Numbered from the stretch's first letter, positions 1-8,360 are shown. The stretch: 64,000 nucleotides of DNA from an uncultured Solirubrobacteraceae bacterium (GCA_902806175.1 CADCVQ010000054.1:62001-126000); one strand, 5' to 3'. Numbers and translations are program-made. Notes: generated by a model not told the origin, from the letters alone.

Positions 1-2
1 CG

Positions 3-1337
3 GCCGCGCGCAGCACGACCACCGTCGCAGGTGACGTGCGAGATGTCGCGTTCACCGACCCCGGCCTCGCGGTCGCACATCAGCCGCCGCGCGGCAGCCT
101 GACGGTCGAGCGGTTCGTCGCGGGCTCGCCGCCCCAGCCGCTGCTGGGCACGAGCCTGCGCGGCGCCGACGACCAGGTCCAGCTGGCCGGCTCGGCGCAG
201 GCGCTCGCTGTCGGACTGCTGCCCGACGGCGAGGACGGCACCGCCGCGAGCCGCGTCTTCGCCGGGCCCGCGAGCGGCCCGTTGCGCGAGGTCGCCGGCT
301 GCGAGGCCGGGCTGCTGCTGCCGCCCGTCGCGGTCACCGGCGCCCGGATCGCGTGGCGCGAGGGCGGCTGCGGCGATCCTCCCGCGCGCCCGACCGCGAC
401 GACTGCGGCGGCGATCGTGATCGCGGCAGCCGATCCGGCGATCGCGCCGACGCGCGTGGCGCTCGGCCCGGCGGTGCTGCCGGTCTCGATCGTGCTGGCC
501 GGCGCCGGCGGCCTCGTCGGTCTCATGCGGCCGTCGTTCTTCGCGCTCGACAGCGAGGTGCGCAGCTTCGGTCAGGGCGGGGCGGGCGCGACGCTGACCG
601 CGCAACGCGGCGCGCTCGTCCTGCCGGTCGGCGTGCTGGCGGACGGCACGAGGGTCCTGTCGCTCGCCCGGCTCGACCTCGAGGACAGCGACCGTGATGA
701 CGACGTCTGCGCCACCACGCTCTTCACGATCGCCGCCGGCTCGGCGCAGCGGCGCGAGCTGCCGACCGGCGGTTGCCTCGTCGCCGCCGATGCTCTCTCG
801 GATCCGCAGGCGGCGCGGGTGGCGGGCGACCGCGTCTACGCGCTCGTGCGCAACGCCGGGCGAGCTCGCAACGCACCGCCGCTGACCTCGCTCGTCAGCA
901 TGCGCGCCGACGGCGGCGACCGTCGCGTGCACGCCTCCGGCTCCTACCGGCAACCGCTGGGCGTCGCCGCAGATGGCGACCGCTTCGCGTTTTGGCACGC
1001 GCGCTGCAGCGACGCCGACACCGACCTCGTGGTCATCGACGGCGCCACGCAGGATGGTGGCCCGGCACAGATCGCGACGTGCCGCGCGCGGGTGCTCACG
1101 CGCGTCGCGCGCGTGCGCGGCGGAAGGATCTCGATCCGCGTGCGCTGCCCGGCGGGCTGTCGCGGCGTCGCCGTCTACGCCCGCGGCAACGGGTCGCGCC
1201 GGTTCGCGTTCGCGCCGGGCACGCACGCGCTGCGCCTTGCGGTGTCCAGGCGCACTCGCCGGCGCGGGCGCCTGCGCCTGACGCTGGCGGTCGAGGGGGC
1301 TCCCGGCACGTCAGCCGAGATCCGCCTGCGGCGCTGA
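3..1337 (+). CDS. Hypothetical secreted/surface protein, 5' end outside window
   Basis: The reading frame is open to the left edge, so the gene probably begins upstream; a GTG at 36 is only an internal candidate. About 440 residues are visible, rich in Ala, Gly, Asp and Arg, with repeated blocks of alternating hydrophobic and charged residues that resemble beta-propeller or WD/TolB-like blades (inference). The last ~90 residues form a compact Arg-rich beta module with a CPAGC-type cysteine pair (near residue 370 from the GTG), the kind of small C-terminal module seen on exported proteins of this lineage. It ends tail-to-tail with the TauE gene, overlapping it by 27 bases. Function unknown. 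Confidence 0.6.
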   Translation, partial: AARSTTTVAGDVRDVAFTDPGLAVAHQPPRGSLTVERFVAGSPPQPLLGTSLRGADDQVQLAGSAQALAVGLLPDGEDGTAASRVFAGPASGPLREVAGCEAGLLLPPVAVTGARIAWREGGCGDPPARPTATTAAAIVIAAADPAIAPTRVALGPAVLPVSIVLAGAGGLVGLMRPSFFALDSEVRSFGQGGAGATLTAQRGALVLPVGVLADGTRVLSLARLDLEDSDRDDDVCATTLFTIAAGSAQRRELPTGGCLVAADALSDPQAARVAGDRVYALVRNAGRARNAPPLTSLVSMRADGGDRRVHASGSYRQPLGVAADGDRFAFWHARCSDADTDLVVIDGATQDGGPAQIATCRARVLTRVARVRGGRISIRVRCPAGCRGVAVYARGNGSRRFAFAPGTHALRLAVSRRTRRRGRLRLTLAVEGAPGTSAEIRLRR

Positions 1338-1688
1338 CAGCGCGCGCCGCACGAGCTGCGACGCGACGAAGAGGATGAACAGCGCGAAGCTCACCTCGAG
1401 CGCGCGCTGCGCGACGGCGTTGGCAAGTGCCGCGCCGGCGACGGCGCCGGCCGCGCCGAAGAGCGCCAGAAGGGCGGCCGTCCGCAGGTGGACGTTGCCG
1501 CGCCCGCGCTGGCGCAGCGCGCCGACAAGCGCCACGGGGATGATCGCCAGCAGCGACGTCGCCTCCGCGTCGAGCTGGCTCAGGCCGAGGCCGATCGTCA
1601 GCGCGGGGACGAACAGCGCGCCGCCGCCGACGCCGAGCATCCCCGCGACGATGCCCGCCAGCAGGCCGATGAGGACCGCCTCGATCAT
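1311..1688 (-). CDS. Half-size TauE/SafE family membrane protein (second half)
   Basis: Sulfite-exporter TauE/SafE family, proposed to move sulfur-containing or organic anions across the inner membrane. The 125-residue product has about four hydrophobic segments and begins with the family signature GMLGVGGG. Typical members are about 250 residues made of two such halves, so this is one half only. Its ATG overlaps the stop of the preceding half-gene by one base (TGATG), which suggests translational coupling and a two-subunit transporter. The substrate cannot be read from sequence. Confidence 0.8.
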   Translation of the reverse strand: MIEAVLIGLLAGIVAGMLGVGGGALFVPALTIGLGLSQLDAEATSLLAIIPVALVGALRQRGRGNVHLRTAALLALFGAAGAVAGAALANAVAQRALEVSFALFILFVASQLVRRALSAPQADLG

Positions 1689-2050
1689 CAGGCGACCAGC
1701 AGATCGACAGCGACGATCGCCAGCAGCGCGGCGAAGACCAGCGAGATCGCCTTCGTCGTGATGCGCTGCTGCAGCTCGGTGCCGAGCAGCACGCCCGCGA
1801 CGGCGGGCACGCCGACGAGCAGGCCTTCCTGCAGGCGCACGTTGCCGTAGGCGCCGTGCGTCGCCGCCGCAACGCTCGCAAGCACGACGATCGCCGCGAG
1901 CGACGTGCCGATCGCGACGCGCTCGCCGAAGCCGCACCACACGACGAGCAGCGGGACGATGAGAACGCCGCCGCCCACGCCGAAGAGCCCGCTGAACAGC
2001 CCCGCGGCGGTGCCGATCGCCGCCAGCCTCAGCGTTCGGCGCGATGGCAT
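1688..2050 (-). CDS. Half-size TauE/SafE family membrane protein (first half)
   Basis: First of two consecutive half-size TauE/SafE genes; 120 residues with four hydrophobic stretches and the GLFGVGGG signature near residue 20. I chose the ATG at 2050 because a TAGTAT box (complement of 2058-2063) ends 7 bases upstream, fitting leaderless initiation; an in-frame ATG at 2059 is the alternative but would overlap that box. Divergent from otsB with only 19 bases between starts. The pair together reconstitutes one full-length TauE fold. Confidence 0.8.
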   Translation of the reverse strand: MPSRRTLRLAAIGTAAGLFSGLFGVGGGVLIVPLLVVWCGFGERVAIGTSLAAIVVLASVAAATHGAYGNVRLQEGLLVGVPAVAGVLLGTELQQRITTKAISLVFAALLAIVAVDLLVA

Positions 2051-2057
2051 GCGCGCC

Positions 2058-2064
2058 ATACTAA
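2058..2064. promoter_or_regulatory. Interleaved divergent -10 boxes for TauE pair and otsB
   Basis: The seven bases ATACTAA contain TAGTAT on the minus strand, 7 bases before the TauE ATG at 2050, and TACTAA on the plus strand, 5 bases before the otsB ATG. Neither gene has a Shine-Dalgarno sequence, so both transcripts are probably leaderless. The otsB box lacks the final T of TANNNT and is the weaker call. Confidence 0.4.
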
Positions 2065-2069
2065 AAGCC

Positions 2070-2870
2070 ATGTCCGCCGCCACGCTCGCCGAGGCACTCG
2101 AGCCGCTGCGTGCCGATCCGGCGCGCGCCGCGATCCTGCTCGACATCGACGGCACGCTGGCGCCGATCGTGCGCCATGCCGACGACGCGTCGGTTCCCGA
2201 GCCGACGCGCACGCAGCTGATCGCGGTCGCCAAGCGCTACGCCGTCGTCGGCTGCATCAGCGGCCGCCGTTCGACGACGGCGCGCCAGATGGTCTCGCTC
2301 GGCACGATCGCCTACGCCGGAAACCACGGCGCGGAGCTGCTGCCGGCAGGTGGCACGGAGGTCGAGATCGATCCCGAGATCGCGCCCTACGAGCGCACCG
2401 TGCGCGAGTTCGCCGAGGCGGCCTACACCCCCGACGTCCAGCGCCTGCGGGTACGGACGGAGGACAAGCAGGCGATCAAGGCCTTCCACTGGCGCGGCGC
2501 GCCGGACGAGGACGCCGCCGAGCGGGCGGTGCGCGCGATCGCCGAGCGCGCGGAGGCCGAGGGCTTGGCGATCCACTGGGGACGCAAGGTGCTCGAGGTC
2601 CGCCCGCCCGTCGAGATCAACAAGGGCCGCGGCGTTCGGCGCCTGCTCGACGGGCACGATCTTGCCGCCGGCCTGTACGTCGGCGACGACATGACCGACC
2701 TCGACGCGTTCGCCGGGCTGCGCGGTCTCGTCGAGGAGGGGCTGCTCGTGGCGGCCGTCTGCGTCGGCGTGCGCTCCGACGAGACGCCGCCCGCGATCGA
2801 GAAGCAGTCCGACCTGCTCGTCGACGGTCCGCTCGGGGTCCGCGGCCTGCTCATGGCGCTGGCGAGCTAA
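2070..2870 (+). CDS. otsB: Trehalose-6-phosphate phosphatase
   Basis: HAD-superfamily phosphatase that hydrolyses trehalose 6-phosphate to trehalose, the last step of the OtsA-OtsB pathway for a cytoplasmic osmo- and desiccation protectant. The 266-residue product has the nucleophile motif DIDGTLAP near residue 27, a GNHGAE cap-domain segment, and GDDMTDLDAF near residue 209 as the metal-binding acidic motif. Length is normal. The ATG was chosen because an upstream in-frame extension would run through the divergent promoter and into the TauE gene. No otsA is in the window. A 14-base gap leads to the next membrane-protein gene. Confidence 0.92.
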   Translation: MSAATLAEALEPLRADPARAAILLDIDGTLAPIVRHADDASVPEPTRTQLIAVAKRYAVVGCISGRRSTTARQMVSLGTIAYAGNHGAELLPAGGTEVEIDPEIAPYERTVREFAEAAYTPDVQRLRVRTEDKQAIKAFHWRGAPDEDAAERAVRAIAERAEAEGLAIHWGRKVLEVRPPVEINKGRGVRRLLDGHDLAAGLYVGDDMTDLDAFAGLRGLVEEGLLVAAVCVGVRSDETPPAIEKQSDLLVDGPLGVRGLLMALAS

Positions 2871-2884
2871 GGCCTGCGCAGAGG

Positions 2885-3412
2885 ATGCGGTTCGTCGACT
2901 TTCTGCGTGCCGCCGTCCTGCTGTGCGGCGGCTCGGCGACCGCGCTCGCGACGCTGACCGTGTTGTCTGCCGGCTCGACCGACGACACGGTGCTCGTCGG
3001 CTTCATCATCGGCTGGTGGGTCACCGCGGTGACGATCGGAATGTGGCTCGGCCGCCGCGCCGAGACGAACTCGCCGATCGCACGGCTGCTGGCGTCGGCG
3101 AAGTCGAGTACGTCGCTGCCCGAGCAGCGACCGAGCAGCCTGCTGCTCAACCGGACGTGGCCGCTGCTGCTGTCGACGATCCTCGCGCTGGGCCTCGGCC
3201 TGATCGCCCCGCAGATCCCCGCGATCGCGTGCGGCTTTGCGATCATCGGCGCGCTCGCGTGGCGCCGGCAGGAGGCGGCGGTCAGCGCGATCGAGGAGCG
3301 CGACGGCGTCGCCTTCTACGTCGAGCCGACCTCGCCGCTGAAGCCGATCAAGCTCGTCCGCGCGCCCGGCTTCCGGCGCGACCTGGTATCGGTCAACGGT
3401 GCAGCGCGCTGA
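2885..3412 (+). CDS. Hypothetical integral membrane protein
   Basis: 175 residues with about four hydrophobic segments (roughly residues 5-25, 35-55, 95-112 and 115-130) separated by a Ser-rich loop, then a soluble C-terminal tail of about 45 residues that includes FYVEPTSPL. I do not recognise the family. It follows otsB by 14 bases on the same strand and probably shares its transcript, so a role in envelope or glycan metabolism is possible but not shown. Confidence 0.7.
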   Translation: MRFVDFLRAAVLLCGGSATALATLTVLSAGSTDDTVLVGFIIGWWVTAVTIGMWLGRRAETNSPIARLLASAKSSTSLPEQRPSSLLLNRTWPLLLSTILALGLGLIAPQIPAIACGFAIIGALAWRRQEAAVSAIEERDGVAFYVEPTSPLKPIKLVRAPGFRRDLVSVNGAAR

Positions 3413-3610
3413 GCCGGCGGCGAACGCCACGCCCGCTCCCAACGGTCAGCGGACCGACGCAGAACAGCAGGCTCGCCGTGAAGAACGTCTCCCGCACGGT
3501 GGACGCGTCGCGCGGATCGCGCGCGCGGATGACACGGCCCTGCCGCCGATCGTCGACCCGCGCGAGGCGCGCCTCTATGCCGACCACGAGATGCGCCAGG
3601 ATGGCAGCCG
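3413..3610. other. 198-base gap with an undecided small ORF
   Basis: Between the membrane-protein gene and the glycosyltransferase. A plus-strand frame opening at a GTG at 3399 and a minus-strand frame of 64 codons from 3587 both have fairly G/C-rich third positions, so neither can be preferred from composition alone. No Shine-Dalgarno sequence supports either. I leave the stretch unassigned. Confidence 0.3.
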
Positions 3611-4600
3611 ATGGCCGCGGTCGACCTCCTCATCGTCTCGCTCGGGTCGACTGCGGGTCTGCGCGCCTCCGACGAGGAGCTCGCCGGTGCGCTGCGGCGG
3701 GCGGGCGCGCAGGTTCGGGTCGTCGCCGCGAAGGCGCCGCGCGAGGTGCCCACCTACGGCCTGACGGACCTGGCCTGGGCCCATGCGGCGCGGGTCGCGG
3801 CAACGGGCGCGATCGCCGCGCACGCCCCGCGCGCCGTCGTCTACTCCACGGTCACCGCGGCGCTGCTCTGGCCGCGCCCGGGAGCGATCCGCTACGACGC
3901 CCCCGCGGCCGCCAACCGTCCCGGGCGCCACGGCGCGTGGCAGCGCCCGCTGGAGCGCCGGCGCCTGTGCGAGGCGACGCTGCTCGTGGCCGTCGATCCC
4001 GGCACGCTCGACGAGACGCCGCGCCCGCACGCCGAGGCGATCGTCGTGCCGATCCCCGTCGAGCCGTCGCCGCCGACCGTCGCGCCGCGCGACATCGCGG
4101 CGATCACGTACGCCGCCAATCCGGAGAAGAAGGGCCTGGACCGCGTGCTCGCCGCCTGGTCGCGCGCCCGGATCGACGACGAGCAGCTCGTCGTGGCGGG
4201 CGCCGACCTGCGCCTCGATGCGCCCGGCGTGCGCGTAGCCGGGCGGCTGGCGCCCCAGACCTACCGCGCGCTGCTGCGCCGCGCGCGCGTGTTCGTCACG
4301 GCGCCGCGGCGCGAGGACTACGGGATCGCGCAGCTGGAGGCGCTCGCCGACGGCTGCGTGCTCGTGACGACCGCGGCACCGGGTCCCTACGCCGCGTTGC
4401 CGCTCGCCCGCGCCCTGGACCCGCGCCTCGTCGTGCGCCGCGACGACAGCGCAGCCGAACTCGCGCGCGCGCTGCGGATCGCGCTCGACACGACGCCGGC
4501 GGACTACGCGCAGCGCGCGGCGGCGGCGGTGGCGCCGTTTCGGCGCGCCTGCGTCGACGCCGTCGTTCGCGACGAGCTGCTGCCGCGACTGCTGCGCTGA
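3611..4600 (+). CDS. GT4-type glycosyltransferase
   Basis: GT-B fold glycosyltransferase, family 4 type. The 329-residue product has a Rossmann-like N-terminal half and a C-terminal nucleotide-sugar domain containing YAANPEKKGLDRVL (phosphate-binding region, near residue 170) and REDYGIAQLEALADGC near residue 238, matching the E-x7-E donor-binding signature. Such enzymes transfer a sugar from a nucleotide donor to a lipid, glycan or small acceptor in the cytoplasm. Acceptor and donor are not predictable. Slightly shorter than many family members. No close partner in a sugar operon is visible. Confidence 0.82.
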   Translation: MAAVDLLIVSLGSTAGLRASDEELAGALRRAGAQVRVVAAKAPREVPTYGLTDLAWAHAARVAATGAIAAHAPRAVVYSTVTAALLWPRPGAIRYDAPAAANRPGRHGAWQRPLERRRLCEATLLVAVDPGTLDETPRPHAEAIVVPIPVEPSPPTVAPRDIAAITYAANPEKKGLDRVLAAWSRARIDDEQLVVAGADLRLDAPGVRVAGRLAPQTYRALLRRARVFVTAPRREDYGIAQLEALADGCVLVTTAAPGPYAALPLARALDPRLVVRRDDSAAELARALRIALDTTPADYAQRAAAAVAPFRRACVDAVVRDELLPRLLR

Positions 4601-4603
4601 TCT

Positions 4604-4616
4604 GGAGCTCAGCTCC
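4604..4616. terminator. Weak inverted repeat between convergent genes
   Basis: GGAGC, a three-base loop, GCTCC in the 20-base space between the convergent glycosyltransferase and polX genes. The stem is only 5 bp and has no U-tract, so a terminator role is tentative. Confidence 0.25.
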
Positions 4617-4620
4617 GTGA

Positions 4621-6354
4621 TCAGCGCGCCCGCTTGCGCAGCGCCGCAAACTCCGCCCACGGGCGGGTGTTCGCCACCTGCTCGGGCGTCAGCCACGCGC
4701 GCCGCGCGGTCGCGACGCCCCAGCGCACGTGCTGCAGGCGGTCGGCACCGTGGGCATCGGAGTCGATCAGCACGAGCACGCCGTTCTCGGCGGCCGCGCG
4801 AGCATGGACGTCGTTGAGGTCGCGGCGGTCCGGCGCGGAGTTGATCTCGAGCATCGTGCCGGTCCGGGCGGCGGCCGCGATGACCTCGTCGATGTCCAGC
4901 GCATAGGGCTGGCGCGACTGGATCTTGCGACCCGTGGGATGGCCGATCGCGTCGATCCAGGGATGCTCGATCGCGGCGACCATGCGCTTGGTCATCTCCG
5001 ACGACGTCATGCCGAACGCGGTGTGCACCGATCCGATGACCCAGCCCAGTCGCGACAGCAGCTCGTCGTCGTAATCCGGCGAGCCGTCGGGCAGGATGTT
5101 CGTCTCGGTGCCGGCGAGCACGGTGATCGCGTCGAGCTGCGCGTCGACGTCGGCGATCCGCTCGATCTGTCGTTCGAGCTCGTCGGGCGGGATGTGGTTG
5201 CCGAAGCCGTGCGTCGCGGAGTGGTCGGTGATCGCGATGTACTCATAGCCGCGCGCGCGCGCCGCCAGCGCCATCTGCTCGATCGTGTTGCGCCCGTCCG
5301 AGGCGAGCGTGTGCATGTGCAGGTCACCGCGCAGGTCGTCGAGCGTGATCAGCCGCGGGGGCGTGAAGTCCGGCGACAGCTCGCCGCGGTTCTCGCGCAG
5401 CTCGGGTTCGGGGTAGGCGAGCCCGAGGCGTTCGTACACCGCCTCCTCGGTCGCGCAGCGCAGCGTCTCGCCGGTCTCGTCGTCGAGGATCCCGTACTCG
5501 CTGACGTGCAGCCCGCGCCGCACCGCCGCCTCGCGCAGCGCCATGTTGTGCGCCTGCGATCCGGTGAAGTGCTGCAGCAGGTTGCCGAAGTTCTCGGGCT
5601 CGACCACGCGCAGGTCGACCGGCAGCCCGGTATGCGTGCGCCCGCGCGCCGCGTTGTCGTTGGGCGCCGACGCGGATTCGATCAGCTCGAGCTCGCCCAG
5701 CGCGCGTGCCAACGCGGCCGGCTCGCTGGCCGTCGCGATGATGTCGAGGTCCTTGACCGAGTCGGCTTGGCGGCGCGCCGACCCGGCGAGCTCGACGCGG
5801 TCGGCGGCCGGATGCGCGCGCAGCGCCGCGACGATCTGCTCACCGACGCTCAGGGCGCGGTGCAGCAGCACGCGCTGCGCCGGCTTGTCACCGATGCCGG
5901 CGCCGATCGACGACAGCACGGACGCCTCGAACTTCGCGCCGAAGCCCTTGACCTCGCGCAGCTGCTCGCCCTCTGCGGCGGCACGCAGCGCTTGCAGCGA
6001 ATCGATTCCCAGCTCGTCGAAGAGCCGCCGGGCGCGCTTGGGACCGAGCCCCGGCAGGCGCGTCATCTCCAGCAGGCCGACGGGGTACTTCGCGCGCAGC
6101 TTGACCGCTGCGGGGATGTCGCCGGTCTCCAGCAGCGCGACGATCTTCTCCTCGAGCGTCTTGCCGACGCCGGCCAGCGTCGTGACCGTGCCGTTGCGCG
6201 TGAGCGCGGCCACCGAGACGGTCGCCTCGCGCGCGGCCTTCGCCGCCGACCGGTAGGCGAGCACGCGGTGGACGATCGCGCCGTCGAGCTCGTAGAGGTC
6301 GGCGAGCTCGTCGAAGGCGGCCGCGATCTGGAGGTTCGAGGGGTCCGACGCCAT
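4621..6354 (-). CDS. polX: Family X DNA polymerase with PHP exonuclease domain
   Basis: Bacterial PolX: an N-terminal Pol-beta-like gap-filling polymerase joined to a C-terminal PHP metal-dependent 3'-5' exonuclease, used in base-excision repair and end repair. The 577-residue product has helix-hairpin-helix segments (LPGLGPKRA near residue 105), the nucleotidyltransferase motif GSARR followed by KDLDII (near residue 190), and the PHP motifs DLHMHTLASDG (near 345) and ITDHS. Length is standard. The ATG at 6354 was chosen over earlier in-frame starts because those would extend across the divergent mannosyltransferase gene; a TACCCT box lies 9 bases upstream. Confidence 0.93.
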   Translation of the reverse strand: MASDPSNLQIAAAFDELADLYELDGAIVHRVLAYRSAAKAAREATVSVAALTRNGTVTTLAGVGKTLEEKIVALLETGDIPAAVKLRAKYPVGLLEMTRLPGLGPKRARRLFDELGIDSLQALRAAAEGEQLREVKGFGAKFEASVLSSIGAGIGDKPAQRVLLHRALSVGEQIVAALRAHPAADRVELAGSARRQADSVKDLDIIATASEPAALARALGELELIESASAPNDNAARGRTHTGLPVDLRVVEPENFGNLLQHFTGSQAHNMALREAAVRRGLHVSEYGILDDETGETLRCATEEAVYERLGLAYPEPELRENRGELSPDFTPPRLITLDDLRGDLHMHTLASDGRNTIEQMALAARARGYEYIAITDHSATHGFGNHIPPDELERQIERIADVDAQLDAITVLAGTETNILPDGSPDYDDELLSRLGWVIGSVHTAFGMTSSEMTKRMVAAIEHPWIDAIGHPTGRKIQSRQPYALDIDEVIAAAARTGTMLEINSAPDRRDLNDVHARAAAENGVLVLIDSDAHGADRLQHVRWGVATARRAWLTPEQVANTRPWAEFAALRKRAR

Positions 6355-6362
6355 CGGGCACG

Positions 6363-6369
6363 TAGGGTA
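6363..6369. promoter_or_regulatory. Divergent -10 candidates for polX and the GT2 gene
   Basis: TAGGGTA reads as TACCCT on the minus strand, 9 bases before polX, and as TAGGGT on the plus strand, 14 bases before the glycosyltransferase. No Shine-Dalgarno sequence is evident for either gene. This is the third head-to-head pair in the window with overlapping TANNNT boxes. Confidence 0.3.
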
Positions 6370-6382
6370 GGTAGTCGCGCGC

Positions 6383-7117
6383 ATGCCTGCGGCCGTCTGG
6401 CTCATCCTGCCCACGTACGACGAGGCCGAGAACATCGCGGCGATCGTCGCGGCTGTGCGCGCGGTGCTCGAAGAGGCGGCCCCAGGCGCGCATCGGATCC
6501 TCGTCGTCGACGACGGATCGCCCGACGGGACGGGTGACATCGCCGACGCCCTCGCGGCCGAGCACGAAGCCGTCGAGGTCCTGCACCGAACGACGCGCGA
6601 GGGGCTCGGACCGGCCTATCTCGCCGGTTTTGCGTACGCGCTCGGACGCGGCGCGCAGCTCGTCATGGAGATGGACGCCGACTTCTCGCACGACCCCGCC
6701 GACGTCGCGCGGCTGCTCGCCGCCGCGCGCGAGGCCGACCTCGTGCTCGGCTCGCGCTACGTCGCCGGCGGCGGGGTGACGGACTGGGGCCGCATCCGGC
6801 GGTTGGTCAGCCGCGGCGGCTCGTGGTACGCGCGGATCGTGCTCGGCCTCGACGTGCGCGACCTGACGGGCGGCTTCAAGTGCTTTCGCCGCGAGGTGCT
6901 CGAGGCGATCGACCTGCCGACGGTGCGCTCGCGCGGCTACGCCTTCCAGGTCGAGCTCACGCATCGGGCGCTGCACGCGGGCTTTCGCGTCGTCGAGCTG
7001 CCGATCGTCTTTCGCGACCGCCGGCTCGGGCACTCCAAGATGTCATGGCGGATCGCCGGCGAGGCGGCGCTGCTCGTCCCCCAGCTTCGCCTATCCGGCC
7101 AGCGTCGCCACCGCTGA
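6383..7117 (+). CDS. Polyprenol monophosphomannose synthase-like GT2
   Basis: GT-A fold, family 2 glycosyltransferase resembling dolichol/polyprenol-phosphate mannosyltransferase, which moves mannose from GDP-mannose to a lipid carrier for extracytoplasmic glycosylation or lipoglycan synthesis. Visible motifs in the 244-residue product: LPTYDEAENI at the N-terminus, VVDDGSPDGT near residue 42, the DxD-type MDADFSHDP near 94, and TGGFKCFRREVL near 164. It lacks the C-terminal membrane domain of some relatives and is therefore probably a peripheral enzyme. Substrate specificity is a family-level inference. Confidence 0.85.
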   Translation: MPAAVWLILPTYDEAENIAAIVAAVRAVLEEAAPGAHRILVVDDGSPDGTGDIADALAAEHEAVEVLHRTTREGLGPAYLAGFAYALGRGAQLVMEMDADFSHDPADVARLLAAAREADLVLGSRYVAGGGVTDWGRIRRLVSRGGSWYARIVLGLDVRDLTGGFKCFRREVLEAIDLPTVRSRGYAFQVELTHRALHAGFRVVELPIVFRDRRLGHSKMSWRIAGEAALLVPQLRLSGQRRHR

Positions 7118-7147
7118 CCCGGGCGCGGCGCCCGTCGCGCCGATGGC

Positions 7148-7849
7148 TTGTCTGTGCAGACATCCGATCTGGTACTCGTCCGCGGGCTCGCGGACACGCG
7201 CGCGACGCTCGCGGCCTGGCAAGAGCGTCCCGGTCCGGTCGTCGGCCGCTGGCTCGCCGGCGCGCTCGCGATCTCGCTGCTGCTGCTGAGCGCCGTCTGG
7301 CTCGTCGCTGTCGTATCGGTGCCGGACGTCACGCACTCCTTCGGCGTGACGTTCTCGCAGCAAGAGCTGGGCCACGTCGGGCGGATCCTGATGGCCAACT
7401 CGCTCGTGCTCGCGCTGCACGCGTTCGCCTGCGTCGCGGGCTTCATCGCCGGAAGCGCGCTCCCGCAGGAGGCCGCGCGCTACAGCGGCGCCTGGCGCTG
7501 GATCCACGACAAGGCGGGCCCCCTTGCGATCGCGTTCGTGATCGGAGCGACCGGCTTCTCGCTGGTGACACAGGCCTACGTTCTCGGCCAGCTCGCGTCG
7601 TCGCTGGCGTGGCGGCTGGACATCTCCTGCGGGCTGCTGCTGGTCGGCCTGCTGCCGCACGCGCTGCCCGAGCTCGTCGCGCTCTTCCTGCCGCTCGCGG
7701 CATGGATGATCGCCAGCCGCCAGAAGCAATGGCACGAGCTGCTCGCCGCAACGCTGATCACCGTGGTGCTCGCGGTTCCGGTGCTCGTCGCAGCCGCCTT
7801 CGTCGAGGTCTACGTGACGCCGGGCCTGCCGCGGTCGCTCGCCGGGTAG
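7148..7849 (+). CDS. SpoIIM/DUF95-like multipass membrane protein
   Basis: 233 residues with about five hydrophobic segments and the signature LLPHALPELVALF near residue 165, which resembles the conserved PHG-x-xEL element of stage II sporulation protein M/DUF95 proteins. No sporulation role need be implied, because the family is widespread in non-sporulating bacteria. The assigned start is a TTG; a GTG two codons later is equally possible and neither has a clear ribosome-binding site. It lies 30 bases behind the GT2 gene. Confidence 0.6.
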   Translation: MSVQTSDLVLVRGLADTRATLAAWQERPGPVVGRWLAGALAISLLLLSAVWLVAVVSVPDVTHSFGVTFSQQELGHVGRILMANSLVLALHAFACVAGFIAGSALPQEAARYSGAWRWIHDKAGPLAIAFVIGATGFSLVTQAYVLGQLASSLAWRLDISCGLLLVGLLPHALPELVALFLPLAAWMIASRQKQWHELLAATLITVVLAVPVLVAAAFVEVYVTPGLPRSLAG

Positions 7850-7887
7850 GGCGTAGCTGCGGACGGAGCCGATGGCGCTTCAGTTTG

Positions 7888-7893
7888 TATAGT
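7888..7893 (+). promoter_or_regulatory. Possible -10 element of trxA
   Basis: TATAGT in an unusually AT-rich patch of the 118-base gap before trxA. No convincing -35 hexamer is visible at 16-18 bases. It would give a leader of roughly 70 bases, which agrees with trxA having a strong Shine-Dalgarno sequence (AAGGAG at 7954-7959, 8 bases before the ATG), unlike the leaderless neighbours. Confidence 0.35.
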
Positions 7894-7967
7894 GGACACG
7901 AAGACTTTCGCCCCGCCGGTCACGCGACCGAGCGACCTGCGGGGACGTGACATAAGGAGAGTGCCGC

Positions 7968-8297
7968 ATGGCCGGATCCATCACCGATGTGACCGACGAC
8001 AGCTTCCAGGCCGAGGTTCTCGAGTCCGAGACACCGATCCTCGTCGACTTCTGGGCGCCGTGGTGCGGTCCCTGCCGCGCGATCGCCCCGCTGCTCGAGG
8101 AGATCGCCGGGGGGCGCGACGACGTCCGGATCGTCAAGGTCAACGTCGACGAGAACCAGCTCACCGCCGCCCAATACCAGATCCTCTCGATCCCGTCGCT
8201 GATCCTGTTCCAGAACGGCGTGGAGACCAAGCGCCTGCGCCCGACGCGCTCCAAGAGCCAGCTCGAGGAGCAGCTCGAGCTCGAGCCCGCCGCGTAA
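7968..8297 (+). CDS. trxA: Thioredoxin
   Basis: Small cytoplasmic dithiol oxidoreductase that reduces protein disulfides using electrons from thioredoxin reductase. The 109-residue product has the full WAPWCGPCR active site near residue 26 and the cis-proline loop SIPSLILF near residue 74, at the usual thioredoxin length. AAGGAG 8 bases upstream fixes the ATG. A strong hairpin follows the stop. Transcribed alone, convergent with ileS. Confidence 0.95.
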   Translation: MAGSITDVTDDSFQAEVLESETPILVDFWAPWCGPCRAIAPLLEEIAGGRDDVRIVKVNVDENQLTAAQYQILSIPSLILFQNGVETKRLRPTRSKSQLEEQLELEPAA

Positions 8298-8320
8298 CAC
8301 CAGGAGCTCGTAGAACTTCC

Positions 8321-8350
8321 GGGAGCCGGCTGCGTGCGCAGCCGGCTCTC
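8321..8350. terminator. Bidirectional hairpin between trxA and ileS
   Basis: A perfect 11-bp stem (GAGCCGGCTGC, loop GTGC, complementary arm) that can be extended to 13 bp with one G-U pair. It occupies most of the 63 bases between two convergent genes. There is no U-tract, as is usual for high-GC actinobacterial terminators. Confidence 0.75.
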
Positions 8351-8360
8351 GCCAGCCCGC

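Noticed and set aside
3399-3764. 121-codon plus-strand ORF overlapping the GT4 gene start
   Set aside because: Its second half overlaps the glycosyltransferase in another frame and becomes Ser/Arg-rich noise; the first part is left undecided.
4729-6537. A 602-codon plus-strand frame opposite polX
   Set aside because: Composition artefact of high G+C; the minus strand carries complete PolX and PHP motifs.
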